From the NCBI GenBank assembly GCA_963847345.1, contig CAWJZU010000042.1:62001-126000 (forward strand): a stretch of 64,000 nucleotides of DNA, in the 5' to 3' direction. Both the position numbers and the translations under genes were made by a program. Below the pieces are notes generated by a model. That model had not been told where the DNA came from and ran no database searches. It saw nothing but the letters and a program-made list of their open reading frames with translations. How positions within the stretch are numbered: the stretch's first letter is position 1; every line of letters begins with the position of its first letter. This document shows, piece after piece, positions 55,504 to 64,000 of the stretch. This DNA is from DATARH01 sp963847345. Lineage in GTDB: Bacteria > Pseudomonadota > Alphaproteobacteria > ATCC43930 > CGMCC-115725.

Positions 55504-56360
55504 CCGACACAATGCCGACAGTGACTCTGCCCACTGTGACATTGCCGGGGGGCGAGACCGTGCCGGCCTATGGTCTCGGCACCTGGCACATGGGCGAGGA
55601 CCGCAGGCGCGCCGCCGACGAGGCCGCCGCGGTGCGGCTCGGCATCGAGCTCGGTATGAATCTGATCGACACAGCCGAGATGTACGGCAACGGCGCCGCC
55701 GAGGAAATCGTCGCCGAGGCCTCGAAGGGCGTGCGCGACCGGCTGTTCATCGTCAGCAAGGTGCTGCCGTACAACGCCTCGCAACGCGGAGTCGTGGAAG
55801 CCTGCGAGCGCAGCCTGAAGCGGCTCAAGACCGACCGGATCGACCTGTATCTGTTGCATTGGCGCGGCTCGGTGCCGCTCGCCGACACGCTGGCCGGGTT
55901 CGAGCGTCTGCAACGCGACGGCAAGATCCGCCATCACGGGGTCAGCAATTTCAACACCGAGGACATGCGCGAGTGGGTCGGGCTGGCCGGCGGCGAAGCG
56001 GTCGCGGCGAACCAGATCCTCTATAATCTGAGCCGGCGCGGCCCGGAGTGGGAACTGATCCCGTGGTGTCGCGAGCGCGGCGTCGCGATCATGGCGTACT
56101 CGCCGCTCGAACAGGGGCGCATGCTCAACAATCGGGGCTTGCGGGAGGTCGCGGCGCGGCACGGTGCAACCGCGGCGCAGGTCGCGCTCGCCTGGCTGCT
56201 GCGTCAGGACGGGATGATCGTCATACCCAAGGCCACCAAGCTCGACCATGTGCGCGAGAACCGCGCCGCCGCCGATCTCCGGCTCACGGACGAAGACCTC
56301 GCGGCGCTCGACCGCGCCTTTCCGCCGCCGACCTCGCGCACCGCGCTCGGCATGTTGTAG
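55500..56360 (+). CDS. Aldo/keto reductase
   Basis: NADPH-dependent oxidoreductase, 286 residues. AKR catalytic tetrad is visible: Asp and Tyr in LIDTAEMYGNGAAEEIVAE, Lys in FIVSKVLPYN, His in DLYLLHWRGSVPL. The cofactor-binding end IPKATKLDHVRENRAAADLR is also typical. The N-terminal motif TVPAYGLGTWHMGED marks the 2,5-diketo-gluconate reductase-like branch. ATG 55500 overlaps the rsmD TGA, so it is translationally coupled to rsmD, though a functional link is doubtful. Confidence 0.92.
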   Translation: MTDTMPTVTLPTVTLPGGETVPAYGLGTWHMGEDRRRAADEAAAVRLGIELGMNLIDTAEMYGNGAAEEIVAEASKGVRDRLFIVSKVLPYNASQRGVVEACERSLKRLKTDRIDLYLLHWRGSVPLADTLAGFERLQRDGKIRHHGVSNFNTEDMREWVGLAGGEAVAANQILYNLSRRGPEWELIPWCRERGVAIMAYSPLEQGRMLNNRGLREVAARHGATAAQVALAWLLRQDGMIVIPKATKLDHVRENRAAADLRLTDEDLAALDRAFPPPTSRTALGML

Positions 56361-56472
56361 GCTGCGCTGGCACCCCCCGCCGGTCTGGGGTTCAGCCCGG
56401 ATCGTGGAGGTGCGGTATCGTCGTCAACGCGCCACCGGGCACGCCGGCGCGCGAACAATCCGGTCAAATGCG

Positions 56473-57129
56473 ATGAGCGATCTGACGATATATCTCGGGA
56501 ACAAGAACTACGCCTCGTGGTCGCTGCGGGCGTGGTTGGCCCTGAAGCAGACCGGGGCCGAATTCGACGAGGTCGTAATCCCGCTGTATCAACCCGGCAG
56601 CCGGCAGACGGTCTTGAACTACTCGCCGTCGGGGCAGGTGCCGGCGCTGAAGCACGGCGATCTGACGGTTTGGGACAGTCTGGCGATATGTGAATATCTC
56701 GCCGAACGATTTCCGGACGCGGCGCTGTGGCCGGGTGATCCGGAGGCGCGATCCATGGCGCGGGCGGTCTGCGCCGAAATGCATGCCGGGTTCGCTGCGC
56801 TGCGTCGGGAGATGCCGATGAACATCCGGTCGAGCTTCCCGGGCCGCCCGCTGACGTCCGAAGCTCAGGCCGACATCAACCGGATCATGACGATCTGGCG
56901 CGATTGCCGCAGCCGTTTTGGCGACGGAAAGGGCGACTTCCTGTTCGGGAATTTCACGATCGCGGACGCGATGTATGCCCCCGTCGTGACCCGCTTCCGT
57001 ACCTACAAAATCGACCTCGAGCGCGAGGCCGAACTCTATTGCGCCGCCATCATGGGGATGCCGGAAATGCAGGAATGGGCCGCCGCGGCGCGCAACGAAC
57101 CGATGATCGTCGAGGAGTACGAATTCTAA
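56473..57129 (+). CDS. Glutathione S-transferase family protein
   Basis: GST of 218 residues, starting at ATG 56473 (MSDLTIYLGNKNYASWSLRA). N-terminal thioredoxin fold with PSGQVPALKHGDLTVWDSLA (cis-Pro and glutathione-binding Asp-Ser) and an all-helical second domain (GNFTIADAMYAPVVTRFRTY). The probable catalytic Ser is in NYASWSLRAW. The open frame extends further upstream to 56248 but this part overlaps the end of the aldo/keto reductase gene. A role in detoxification or stress is inferred from the family. Confidence 0.9.
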   Translation: MSDLTIYLGNKNYASWSLRAWLALKQTGAEFDEVVIPLYQPGSRQTVLNYSPSGQVPALKHGDLTVWDSLAICEYLAERFPDAALWPGDPEARSMARAVCAEMHAGFAALRREMPMNIRSSFPGRPLTSEAQADINRIMTIWRDCRSRFGDGKGDFLFGNFTIADAMYAPVVTRFRTYKIDLEREAELYCAAIMGMPEMQEWAAAARNEPMIVEEYEF

Positions 57130-57137
57130 ACCCACCC

Positions 57138-57160
57138 CCTCTCCCGCCTTGCGGGAAAGG
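57138..57160. terminator. Hairpin between convergent GST and GMC genes
   Basis: CCTCTCCCGC, loop CTT, GCGGGAAAGG pair in ten positions with one mismatch. It lies 9 bases after both convergent stops. No clear T-run follows, so it may be a bidirectional or REP-type terminator. Confidence 0.5.
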
Positions 57161-57168
57161 AAAAGGCG

Positions 57169-58785
57169 CTACGCCGCCATCCGCTGTCGGGCCGATGCCA
57201 GGACCATCGCGGCGCCTTTCTCGGCGATCATGATCGTCGGCGCGTTCGTGTTGGTCGAGGTCACGGCCGGCATCACCGAGGCGTCGATGACGCGCAAACC
57301 GTCGATGCCGTGCACCCGCAGCTGGTCGTCGACGACGGCCATCGGGTCGCGCCCCATCTTGCAGGTGCAGGTCGCGTGGAACACGGTCGAGCCGGTCTGC
57401 CGCAGATAGTGCAGCAGCTCGTCGTCGCTTTGCACGTCGGCTCCGGGCAGGATCTCGGCCACGTAATAAGGCTTGAGGGCGGGCGCGGCGAAGATTTGCC
57501 GAACCGCGCGCAGCCCGCCGACCGCGGCGCGGCGGTCGGTCTCGTGCGACAGATAGCGCGGGTTGATCGCCGGCGCCTGACGCGGATCGCTCGATTTCGC
57601 CTCGACATAGCCGGTCGATAAGGGCCGCATCTGCCACATTCCGCCGGTCATGCCGGGTCTCGTGTCGAGCCGGCGGATCGGTCCCGGCGCGAAACTGGCG
57701 TTCGCGAACAGGATCTGCACGTCGGGGGTCGCCGATTCCTCCAGCACCTTGACCGAGGCGGCGACCAGCGAGGCGGCGTAGGTCAACAGGCCGGACCCGG
57801 CGAAGACGTAGCGCATCAATTCGCCGACGAACGGCAGCCCGCGCGACTTCTCGTTGGCGGTCGGGATGCCCGTAACCTCGGCCGTGACGCGCGCCAGGAA
57901 ATGGTCCTGCAAATTCTTGCCGACCCCGGGCAGCGCGTGCGTGACTGGTGCGCCGATGCGGCCGAGATGATCGGGGTCGCCGACCCCGGACAGTTGCAGG
58001 ATATGCGGCGAGCCGATCGCGCCGCCGGACAGGATCACCTCGGCCAGCGCGTCCGCCCGCTCCACCTTTTCGCCGCGCGAAAATTCGACCCCGACCGCGC
58101 GTTTCCCGTCGAGCAGCACGCGATGCACCAGCGCGTCGGTGACGACCTGGAGGTTGGGCCGCCGCAATGCCGGACGCAGATAGGTGCGCGCCGCGCTCTG
58201 CCGGCGCCGGCCGCGCCGCGTCTGCTGCACCCAGCCGATGCCGCCCGGCGACCCCGGTGGCAGGCGGTTGACGTCCTCGCGGTATTCGAGACCGGTCGCG
58301 ATGCCGGCCTCGATAAGCCGCTCGCACAGCGCGGGCTTGTCGGAGGTGTGCGACGTCAGCAGCGGCCCGCCGCTGCCGTGGAACTCGTTGGCGCCCTCCT
58401 GCCAGCTCTCGGCCCGCTTGAAATACGGGAGCACGTCGTCCCACGACCAGCCGCGGTTGCCGAGCTGGCCCCAATGGTCGAAATCCTCCGGTTGCCCGCG
58501 GACATAGATCATACCGTTGATCGACGACGAGCCGCCGAGCACGCGCCCGCGCGGGTAGAGGATCGCGCGATTGTTGACGCCGGGATCAGGCTCGGCCGTA
58601 TAGCCCCAGGTCAGCTTCGGATGATCGAGCAGCTTCACGTATCCGGCGGGGATGTGTATGAGCGGATTCCAGTCGCGCCCGCCGGCCTCGATCAGGATGA
58701 CCCGCTTAGTGGGATCGGCCGACAGCCGGTTCGCCAGCACGCACCCCGCCGACCCGGCCCCGACGATGATGTAATCCGCTTGCAT
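57169..58785 (-). CDS. GMC-family FAD oxidoreductase (choline dehydrogenase-like)
   Basis: FAD-dependent alcohol or choline dehydrogenase-type enzyme, 538 residues, intact. N-terminal dinucleotide-binding motif YIIVGAGSAGCVLANRLSAD, GMC signature 1 GRVLGGSSSINGMIYVRG, signature 2 GAIGSPHILQLSGVGD, and the C-terminal active-site pair in FHATCTCKMG and PAVTSTNTNAPTIMIAEKGA (His-Asn). Length and motifs fit the choline dehydrogenase/alcohol dehydrogenase branch; no betB or betI is nearby, so the choline substrate is not supported. Start ATG 58785. Confidence 0.92.
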   Translation of the reverse strand: MQADYIIVGAGSAGCVLANRLSADPTKRVILIEAGGRDWNPLIHIPAGYVKLLDHPKLTWGYTAEPDPGVNNRAILYPRGRVLGGSSSINGMIYVRGQPEDFDHWGQLGNRGWSWDDVLPYFKRAESWQEGANEFHGSGGPLLTSHTSDKPALCERLIEAGIATGLEYREDVNRLPPGSPGGIGWVQQTRRGRRRQSAARTYLRPALRRPNLQVVTDALVHRVLLDGKRAVGVEFSRGEKVERADALAEVILSGGAIGSPHILQLSGVGDPDHLGRIGAPVTHALPGVGKNLQDHFLARVTAEVTGIPTANEKSRGLPFVGELMRYVFAGSGLLTYAASLVAASVKVLEESATPDVQILFANASFAPGPIRRLDTRPGMTGGMWQMRPLSTGYVEAKSSDPRQAPAINPRYLSHETDRRAAVGGLRAVRQIFAAPALKPYYVAEILPGADVQSDDELLHYLRQTGSTVFHATCTCKMGRDPMAVVDDQLRVHGIDGLRVIDASVMPAVTSTNTNAPTIMIAEKGAAMVLASARQRMAA

Positions 58786-59204
58786 GCCACACCCTTTTGG
58801 ATTGCATCAGCTCGCGTAGCTTCACAGGGCGGGAGAGAGCGGTGCATCCCGCCACAAATCGATAGCGAATGTCCGCAGCCCGTAGAGTAATTGCGACGCG
58901 TGCCGAAAAACGTGGCAGAAACCGCCTTGCGACGCAATCTCCGTGCGTAACCCGACCCGTTTCGCCGATTCGTGCGACTCCATGCAGTTGCCGCGGGTTC
59001 GTGGCACTCGTTTGAGCACAATTTTTATTTCGAACGGGTTCGACGATTGCTCACACTAATCACCGGTCCTGGCGACAGACGACTCAGAACCTGTGCAGCG
59101 CTGGCAAGCGCAAACAAGGCCGGCCACTAACACGCCGTTTACTTCAGTGTTTCCTTAGCGCGGCCCGCGCTTCAACGGCGTGTCGCCGAGACTGGTCCAC
59201 CAAT
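58786..59204. other. Intergenic region between GMC gene and fcl
   Basis: About 420 bases. No gene, terminator with a T-run or repeat stands out. It includes the promoter region of the GMC gene and the end of the fcl gene. Confidence 0.35.
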
Positions 59205-60206
59205 TCAGCACGCGTGATCAGCGTCCCACACATCGAGCCCTCGCAGGCGGCGACCAGCGGTCAATTCACCCAGCAGCCAAGCATAGGTTTTTGCCACACC
59301 CTCCTCTATGCCGATCCGCGCACGCCAACCCAGCGCCGAGAGCCGGGTGCTGTCGAGGAGCTTGCGCGGAGTACCGTCGGGCTTACTGGGATCGAATCGT
59401 ACCTCTCCACGGAAGCCGACCGTTTCCGCAACGAGCCGCGCCAGTTCGACGATCGGAATGTCGTTGCCCGCGCCGATGTTGATGGTCTCCGCCTGGGAAT
59501 AGTTCTGCATCAGGAAAACCAGCGCGTCCGCGCAATCGTCGACATGGAGGAATTCACGTCGCGGCGTGCCGGTCCCCCAGATCGTGACGTGTGGCTCGCG
59601 ATTCAACTTTGCCAAATGAAATCGGTACAGCAGCGCAGGGAGAACGTGCGACGATTCGGGATTGAAGCTGTCCCCTGGGCCGTACAAGTTCGTCGGCATT
59701 GCCGAAATGAAATCCACCCCATATTGCATTCGATACGCCTGGCATTGCATCAAACCGGAAATTTTCGCGATAGCGTACCATTGATTCGTTGGTTCGAGCG
59801 GGCCGGAGAGTAGCGCCGCTTCGGGAATCGGTTGCGGCGCGAGACGTGGATAGATACAGGAGGACCCAAGAAACAGAAACTTCTTCACTTCGATATCGGC
59901 GGCAGCCTTGGCGATGTTTATCTGGATCGCCAGATTGTCATACAGGAAATCTGCCGGCCGACGGCTGTTGGCGAGGATCCCGCCAACCCGCGCCGCGGCC
60001 ATGAATACGACGTCCGGCCGCTGCGCGTGCATCCAACGTTCGACCTCCGCCTGGCGGCGCAAGTCGAGCTGGTTGCTCCCGACCGTCAGCAATTCGCAGT
60101 CTTCTCGGGCAAGCCGGCGAAGCAACGCCGAGCCGACCATACCGCGATGGCCGGCTACCCAGACCCGCCGCCCTTTCAAAAGAAAGGGGACTTCAGTAGG
60201 AGCCAT
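59205..60206 (-). CDS. fcl: GDP-L-fucose synthase
   Basis: NADPH-dependent epimerase-reductase making GDP-L-fucose from GDP-4-keto-6-deoxy-mannose, about 333 residues from ATG 60206 (MAPTEVPFLLKGRRVWVAG). The Rossmann motif GHRGMVGSALLRRLA, MAAARVGGILANSRRPADF, LFLGSSCIYPRLAPQPIPE and the catalytic Tyr/Lys in YAIAKISGLM match the SDR family. The first 13 codons of the open frame overlap gmd, so 60206 is preferred. It overlaps the gmd stop by 14 bases, an operon. Confidence 0.93.
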   Translation of the reverse strand: MAPTEVPFLLKGRRVWVAGHRGMVGSALLRRLAREDCELLTVGSNQLDLRRQAEVERWMHAQRPDVVFMAAARVGGILANSRRPADFLYDNLAIQINIAKAAADIEVKKFLFLGSSCIYPRLAPQPIPEAALLSGPLEPTNQWYAIAKISGLMQCQAYRMQYGVDFISAMPTNLYGPGDSFNPESSHVLPALLYRFHLAKLNREPHVTIWGTGTPRREFLHVDDCADALVFLMQNYSQAETINIGAGNDIPIVELARLVAETVGFRGEVRFDPSKPDGTPRKLLDSTRLSALGWRARIGIEEGVAKTYAWLLGELTAGRRLRGLDVWDADHAC

Positions 60207-61281
60207 GGTGGCCAGCCTCCTTGGGCATCTGCTCCAGATCGGCATCGACCATCTCGGCGATCATCTCGGCAAAACTGGTGCGTGGCGCCCAGCCCAGCCT
60301 CGCACGCGCCTTGCGCGAATCCCCGAGCAAACAATCGACCTCCGTTGGACGGTAATATCTCGGATCGACCGCAACCAGTACCTCGCCGCTGTCGCAATCG
60401 ACACCCTTTTCCTCCAGACCGTCGCCCCGCCACCCTATCCGCCGGTTCACCCGGGCAAATGCGAGCTCGACCACCTCACGCACACCGTGCATCTCGCCCG
60501 TCGCCAGAACATAATCGTCCGGTTCGTCCTGTTGCAGCATAAGCCACATGCCCTCAACGAAGTCGCGCGCATGCCCCCAATCGCGCTTCGCATCGAGATT
60601 GCCCAGGAATACGTGTTTCTGCATACCGTGTGCGATCGCCGCGACCGCGCGGGTGATCTTGCGCGTTACGAATGTTTCTCCGCGCAGCGGACTCTCATGA
60701 TTGAACAGGATGCCGTTGGAGGCGTGCAGGCCATAGGCTTCTCGGTAATTCACCACGATCCAGTGGCCATACTGCTTCGCGACCGCATAGGGTGAACGCG
60801 GATAGAATGGGGTGTGCTCGTTTTGCGGGACCTCCCGGACCATGCCGTAAAGCTCGGACGTCGACGCTTGGTAGAAACGGGTCGACCTTTCAACGCCAAG
60901 GATTCGTATCGCCTCCAGTAGCCGCAATGTCCCAAGTGCGTCGGCATCGGCGGTATATTCCGGCGTTTCGAAACTCACTTGGACATGGCTTTGCGCCGCG
61001 AGATTATAGATTTCATGCGGTTGCACCTTCTGCACGATACGGATAAGGCTCGTCGAGTCCGTCATGTCGCCGTAGTGCAAATGGAAACGCACATCGGCTT
61101 CGTGGGGATCCTGATAGAGATCATCGATCCGTGCCGTATTGAACGATGCGGAACGGCGCTTGACGCCGTGCACAATATACCCCTTAGCCAACAGAAACCG
61201 AGCAAGATAAGCGCCGTCCTGACCGGTGACTCCGGTAATCAGCGCAATCCTGTCGGTCGTCGGTCGGTCGGTCTCCGGCAT
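60193..61281 (-). CDS. gmd: GDP-mannose 4,6-dehydratase
   Basis: First enzyme of GDP-fucose synthesis, 362 residues from ATG 61281. Cofactor motif TGVTGQDGAYLARFLLAKGY, VKRRSASFNTARIDDLY, the catalytic Thr/Glu context in YQASTSELYGMVREVPQNE and Tyr/Lys in RSPYAVAKQYGHWIVVNYRE are conserved; DWGHARDFVEGMWLMLQQ and YYRPTEVDCLLGD complete it. With fcl it forms the complete GDP-L-fucose route used for surface polysaccharide. No glycosyltransferase is next to it. Confidence 0.95.
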   Translation of the reverse strand: MPETDRPTTDRIALITGVTGQDGAYLARFLLAKGYIVHGVKRRSASFNTARIDDLYQDPHEADVRFHLHYGDMTDSTSLIRIVQKVQPHEIYNLAAQSHVQVSFETPEYTADADALGTLRLLEAIRILGVERSTRFYQASTSELYGMVREVPQNEHTPFYPRSPYAVAKQYGHWIVVNYREAYGLHASNGILFNHESPLRGETFVTRKITRAVAAIAHGMQKHVFLGNLDAKRDWGHARDFVEGMWLMLQQDEPDDYVLATGEMHGVREVVELAFARVNRRIGWRGDGLEEKGVDCDSGEVLVAVDPRYYRPTEVDCLLGDSRKARARLGWAPRTSFAEMIAEMVDADLEQMPKEAGHHGSY

Positions 61282-61577
61282 AACTGATATCGGCCGCTTC
61301 CTTTTGCCTGGCGGGACGCCTGAGCGCTTCGGGCCAAGATTAGGCGCACTCGCGCTGCCGCGGCAACGAGGACCGATACGGATGCGTAGCTGACGCGTGA
61401 TCTGTACGGAGTTTATAGCGGGTGTTCTGTCCGGCTTTGGAACGCCTCGAAAGAGGTCGGGGATCGGCCGGGTGGAGCTGCTGCAAGGGGTGCGGGAGGT
61501 GCGTCTTGAGGGCTTGCCGGCGGCGGCGAACAGGCGGTGCGCGGGGCCGGTCAGTTTGTCGGCTTGGACGGTCGGTA

Positions 61578-62450
61578 TCAATCCTCTCCACGTTCCTGCC
61601 GGCGCGCGGCGATGCGTAGTTCGTGGGCCGGGTAGACGCCGAGGATCTTGACCTCGGTCGAGAAGAATTCGAGCTCCTCCAATGCCAGCTTGAGCGGGCG
61701 GTCGTCGGGGTGTGCCTCGACATCGGCATAGAACTGCGTCGCCGAAAAGCGGCCGCCAACCATGTAGCTTTCGAGCTTGGTCATATTGACGCCGTTCGTC
61801 GCGAACCCGCCCAGGGCCTTGTAGAGCGCCGCCGGGACGTTGCGCACGTTGAACACGAAACTCGTGACGGCCGGTGCGCCCCGCGGCGGCCGTTGCGGCT
61901 CGCGCGACATGATCACAAAACGGGTCGTGTTGTGCTCGGCATCCTCGATATTCCGCGCCAGCGACATGAGGCCGTAGATTTCGCCGGCCAGCTCGGAGGC
62001 GATTGCCGCGACCGAGGGATCGCCAAGCTCCTTGATTTCGGCGGCGCTGCCGGCGGTATCGGCGCGCACGACCGGCTGCAGGCCGTGGGCGCGGATGAAG
62101 TCGCGGCATTGCGACAGCGCCTGGATGTGGCTGCGTACCGCGCGAATCCGGTCGAGCGGCGCGCCGGGCAGCGCCAGCAGATGGTGGTTCACCCGCTCGA
62201 AATGCTCGCCGATGATGTAGAGGGCCGAATCCGGCATCAAATGATGAATGTCGGCGACCCGCCCGGCGACCGAGTTCTCGATCGGGATCATCGCGAGCCG
62301 CGCCGCACTGTCGCGCACCGCCGCGAAAGCATCCTCGAACGCGGCGCAGGGCAGGGTCGCCATTTCGGGAAAGACGCGCCTGCACGCCAGGTCGGAATAG
62401 GCCCCCGGAGAGCCTTGAAACGCGATCGTCTGCTCCGGTCTTGATTTCAT
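61578..62450 (-). CDS. pheA: Prephenate dehydratase
   Basis: Converts prephenate to phenylpyruvate in phenylalanine synthesis; 290 residues, monofunctional (no chorismate mutase domain). ATG 62450 (MKSRPEQTIAFQGSPGAYSD). Catalytic PDT domain with IPIENSVAGRVADIHHLM and EHNTTRFVIM, then an ACT regulatory domain with NVPAALYKALGGFATNGVNM and LESYMVGGRF, the binding loop for feedback by Phe. The start overlaps the kdsB stop (ATGA). Confidence 0.94.
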   Translation of the reverse strand: MKSRPEQTIAFQGSPGAYSDLACRRVFPEMATLPCAAFEDAFAAVRDSAARLAMIPIENSVAGRVADIHHLMPDSALYIIGEHFERVNHHLLALPGAPLDRIRAVRSHIQALSQCRDFIRAHGLQPVVRADTAGSAAEIKELGDPSVAAIASELAGEIYGLMSLARNIEDAEHNTTRFVIMSREPQRPPRGAPAVTSFVFNVRNVPAALYKALGGFATNGVNMTKLESYMVGGRFSATQFYADVEAHPDDRPLKLALEELEFFSTEVKILGVYPAHELRIAARRQERGED

Positions 62451-63214
62451 TGGCCTATCTGTTCCATCAGCTTGCGGGCGCGGGCGAGATCGGCCGGCGT
62501 ATCGACCTGAACGCCGAGCTGCGCCTTGTCGATCAGGCTGACCCAAATGCGCATCCCGGCTTCAAGCGCGCGCAGCTGCTCGAGCCGCTCGCGCTGTTCG
62601 AGGACGCCGCGCGGCAGCCCCACGAAGCGGTCGAGCGCGGCGCGGCGATACGCGTAGAGCCCGACATGCTCGTAATGCGGCCCCTCGCCCCACGGCACCG
62701 CCGCCTTGCTGAAATAGAGCGCGCGCGCCGGACGAGTCGGGTCGGCGAACCCGGCGGCGACCTTGTTGACGCTGGTGTCGGCGACGGCAGCTGGATCGGT
62801 GATCTCGGCCGCTAGCGTCGCGATATCGGCGTCGGTTTCGGCGAGCGTCGCCAGCGCGATCCGGATCGCGCTGGGGTCCAGCATCGGCATGTCGCCCTGT
62901 ATATTGAGGACGGCGTCATGGGTCTGCCCCGGATCGAGCGCGGTTATCGCGGTGTGGATGCGGTCCGAGCCGGTCGGCAGCGCCGGATCGGTCATCACGG
63001 CCCTGCCGCCGGCGCGCTCGACGGCTTCGGCTATCGCGTAGTCGCCGCTGGCGACGACGACCGGGCCACAGTCGGCGGCGACCGCCAGACGCCAGACATG
63101 CACGATCATCGGCGCCCCGGCAATCTCGGCCAGCGGCTTGTCGGGCAGCCTGGTCGCGGCGAGCCGCGCCGGGATCAGCAGAATGGGGTTGCGGATCGCG
63201 TCCGGTGATGTCAC
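62447..63214 (-). CDS. kdsB: 3-deoxy-manno-octulosonate cytidylyltransferase
   Basis: CMP-Kdo synthetase needed for LPS inner core, about 255 residues from GTG 63214 (VTSPDAIRNPILLIPARLAA); the 70 additional upstream codons overlap non-homologous sequence. Motifs: IPARLAATRLPDKPLAEIAG, GGRAVMTDPALPTGSDRIHT, VLNIQGDMPMLDPSAIRIAL, HYEHVGLYAYRRAALDRFV. It is coupled to pheA by a four-base overlap, an arrangement well known in alphaproteobacteria. It diverges from the cytochrome c gene. Confidence 0.93.
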   Translation of the reverse strand: MTSPDAIRNPILLIPARLAATRLPDKPLAEIAGAPMIVHVWRLAVAADCGPVVVASGDYAIAEAVERAGGRAVMTDPALPTGSDRIHTAITALDPGQTHDAVLNIQGDMPMLDPSAIRIALATLAETDADIATLAAEITDPAAVADTSVNKVAAGFADPTRPARALYFSKAAVPWGEGPHYEHVGLYAYRRAALDRFVGLPRGVLEQRERLEQLRALEAGMRIWVSLIDKAQLGVQVDTPADLARARKLMEQIGQ

Positions 63215-63395
63215 TGCGGTAGCAAAGCCGGGTTGTGGCGCACCAACGCGACAACATGCCCGGTTCGACTGCCCGCCGGAAGGGCGATATTGTTTCCCGC
63301 TGACGGCGGGAAACAATTCCGCTAGCGGCAAAATGGTTGGCCTGGGCGATGCCCTTGGCCGCGCCGGGCCTGCGTCAGAATATGAGACGGGGACA

Positions 63396-63920
63396 ATGTC
63401 GTCTTTCGAGTGGAACAAGGTCATCGCGTCGGTTCTGACGGCGATGATCGTCGCGATGGTGGCCGGTGTTCTGGCGAGCCAGATCGTTCACCCACACCGG
63501 CTTCACGAGGCCGTCTATCTGCCGCCCGGCGCCGAAGGCGGAGCAACGACCGCCGCCGCAACCGCGCCGGCCGCGGCACCGCTCGAACCGATCGAGCCGC
63601 TGCTGGCGAAAGCAGATGTCGCGCACGGCCAGCAGCTGTCTAAGGTCTGTACGCAATGCCACACCTTCGAGAAAGGCGGCGCAAATAAGATCGGCCCCAA
63701 CCTGTACGGGGTCGCCGAAGAAAAAATTGCAGCCGTACCGGGATACCAGTTCTCGCCGGCGCTTCTGGCCAAGAAGGACGAGCAGTGGACGCCGGACGCG
63801 CTGAACGTCTGGCTGCACAGTCCGCAGCAATTCGCCAAGGGCACGAAGATGAGCTTTGCCGGCGTCCCGAAGGCGCAAGACCGCGCCGATCTGATCGCCT
63901 ACCTCGAATCGCTGAAATAG
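63396..63920 (+). CDS. Membrane-anchored c-type cytochrome (CycM-like)
   Basis: Cytochrome c of about 174 residues. ATG 63396 (MSSFEWNKVIASVLTAMIVA) begins with an uncleaved N-terminal helix (about 8-29) that anchors it to the inner membrane, then an Ala/Pro-rich linker. The haem domain has CTQCH and the distal Met in KGTKMSFAGVPKAQDRADLI. This matches the CycM/cytochrome c552 type that carries electrons from the bc1 complex to the aa3 oxidase. GAGACGGGGACA precedes the start. It is divergent from kdsB. Confidence 0.9.
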   Translation: MSSFEWNKVIASVLTAMIVAMVAGVLASQIVHPHRLHEAVYLPPGAEGGATTAAATAPAAAPLEPIEPLLAKADVAHGQQLSKVCTQCHTFEKGGANKIGPNLYGVAEEKIAAVPGYQFSPALLAKKDEQWTPDALNVWLHSPQQFAKGTKMSFAGVPKAQDRADLIAYLESLK

Positions 63921-63958
63921 GCGGAGGACGTCGGGCCGGCGCCGAGCCGGGGAGGACA

Positions 63959-64000
63959 CTGATCGACCTCGATCCGTTCATCGCGCTGGCAACCGAGCTC
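63959..64000 (+). CDS. Start of a downstream gene, cut by window edge (possibly inositol monophosphatase family)
   Basis: After GGGGAGGACA the frame reads LIDLDPFIALATEL, which resembles the first residues of inositol-monophosphatase/3'-nucleotidase proteins. No ATG is seen; CTG 63959 would have to serve as start, or the true start codon is altered. Only 14 codons are visible, so this is a weak call. Confidence 0.3.
   Translation, partial: MIDLDPFIALATEL

Overview
The window is high-G+C, densely coded DNA from a Gram-negative alphaproteobacterium. LPS and nucleotide-sugar genes (kdsB, gmd, fcl), a membrane-anchored c-type cytochrome, class III cyclase, AcnA-type aconitase, and orphan CoxL/XdhB-like and HyuB-like enzymes fit a metabolically versatile, Rhodospirillales- or Hyphomicrobiales-like organism. 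I cannot place it more finely. I found no rRNA, tRNA, CRISPR array or plasmid/phage backbone.

Layout. 0-8 kb: the N-terminal half of htpG, then a minus-strand efflux block (TetR, HlyD adaptor, RND pump, MATE exporter). 8-16 kb: cyclopropane fatty-acid synthase, a broken HTH regulator gene, a DnaQ-like exonuclease gene, a luciferase-like monooxygenase, an alpha/beta hydrolase and a lone molybdopterin hydroxylase large subunit. 16-18 kb: an unusual CAP + Calx-beta + FG-GAP-repeat protein. 18-22.6 kb: polysaccharide deacetylase coupled to DUF29, an MFS transporter, a small cytochrome c, a LysR regulator. 22.7-28.5 kb: acnA, then an accessory islet with a HigBA toxin-antitoxin, an IS5-family element with TA target duplication and a lower-G+C membrane-protein gene clipped by that element. 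28.6-39 kb: glycogen phosphorylase, cupin, hybrid histidine kinase, Ada plus an overlapping 2OG-Fe(II) oxygenase, TusA, Fe-alcohol dehydrogenase, cysteine synthase. 39-50 kb: a catabolic cluster (HyuB, two amidohydrolases, a PEP-mutase/isocitrate-lyase-family enzyme, a complete dipeptide-type ABC transporter). 50.5-64 kb: a winged-helix protein, a small secreted protein coupled to a nucleotide cyclase with an atypical specificity residue, tadA/rluB/rsmD, aldo-keto reductase, GST, GMC oxidoreductase, gmd-fcl, and kdsB-pheA with a membrane cytochrome c.

A dominant feature of the sequence is frame breakage. About a third of the genes, including housekeeping acnA, are interrupted by single-base changes, mostly +1 insertions, while the encoded protein remains recognisable across frames. 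The highest density is in the solute-binding protein and permease genes at 44.5-47.5 kb. The breaks affect functionally unrelated genes, so I read most of them as uncorrected insertion errors. I annotate these genes as whole CDSs with the breaks described, but true decay of the transporter or transposon cannot be excluded.

Several families of palindromic intergenic repeats (about 9.93, 12.3, 13.2, 37.55 and 44.25 kb) and a dispersed 55-63 bp sequence (0.94 and 38.9 kb) lie between genes.
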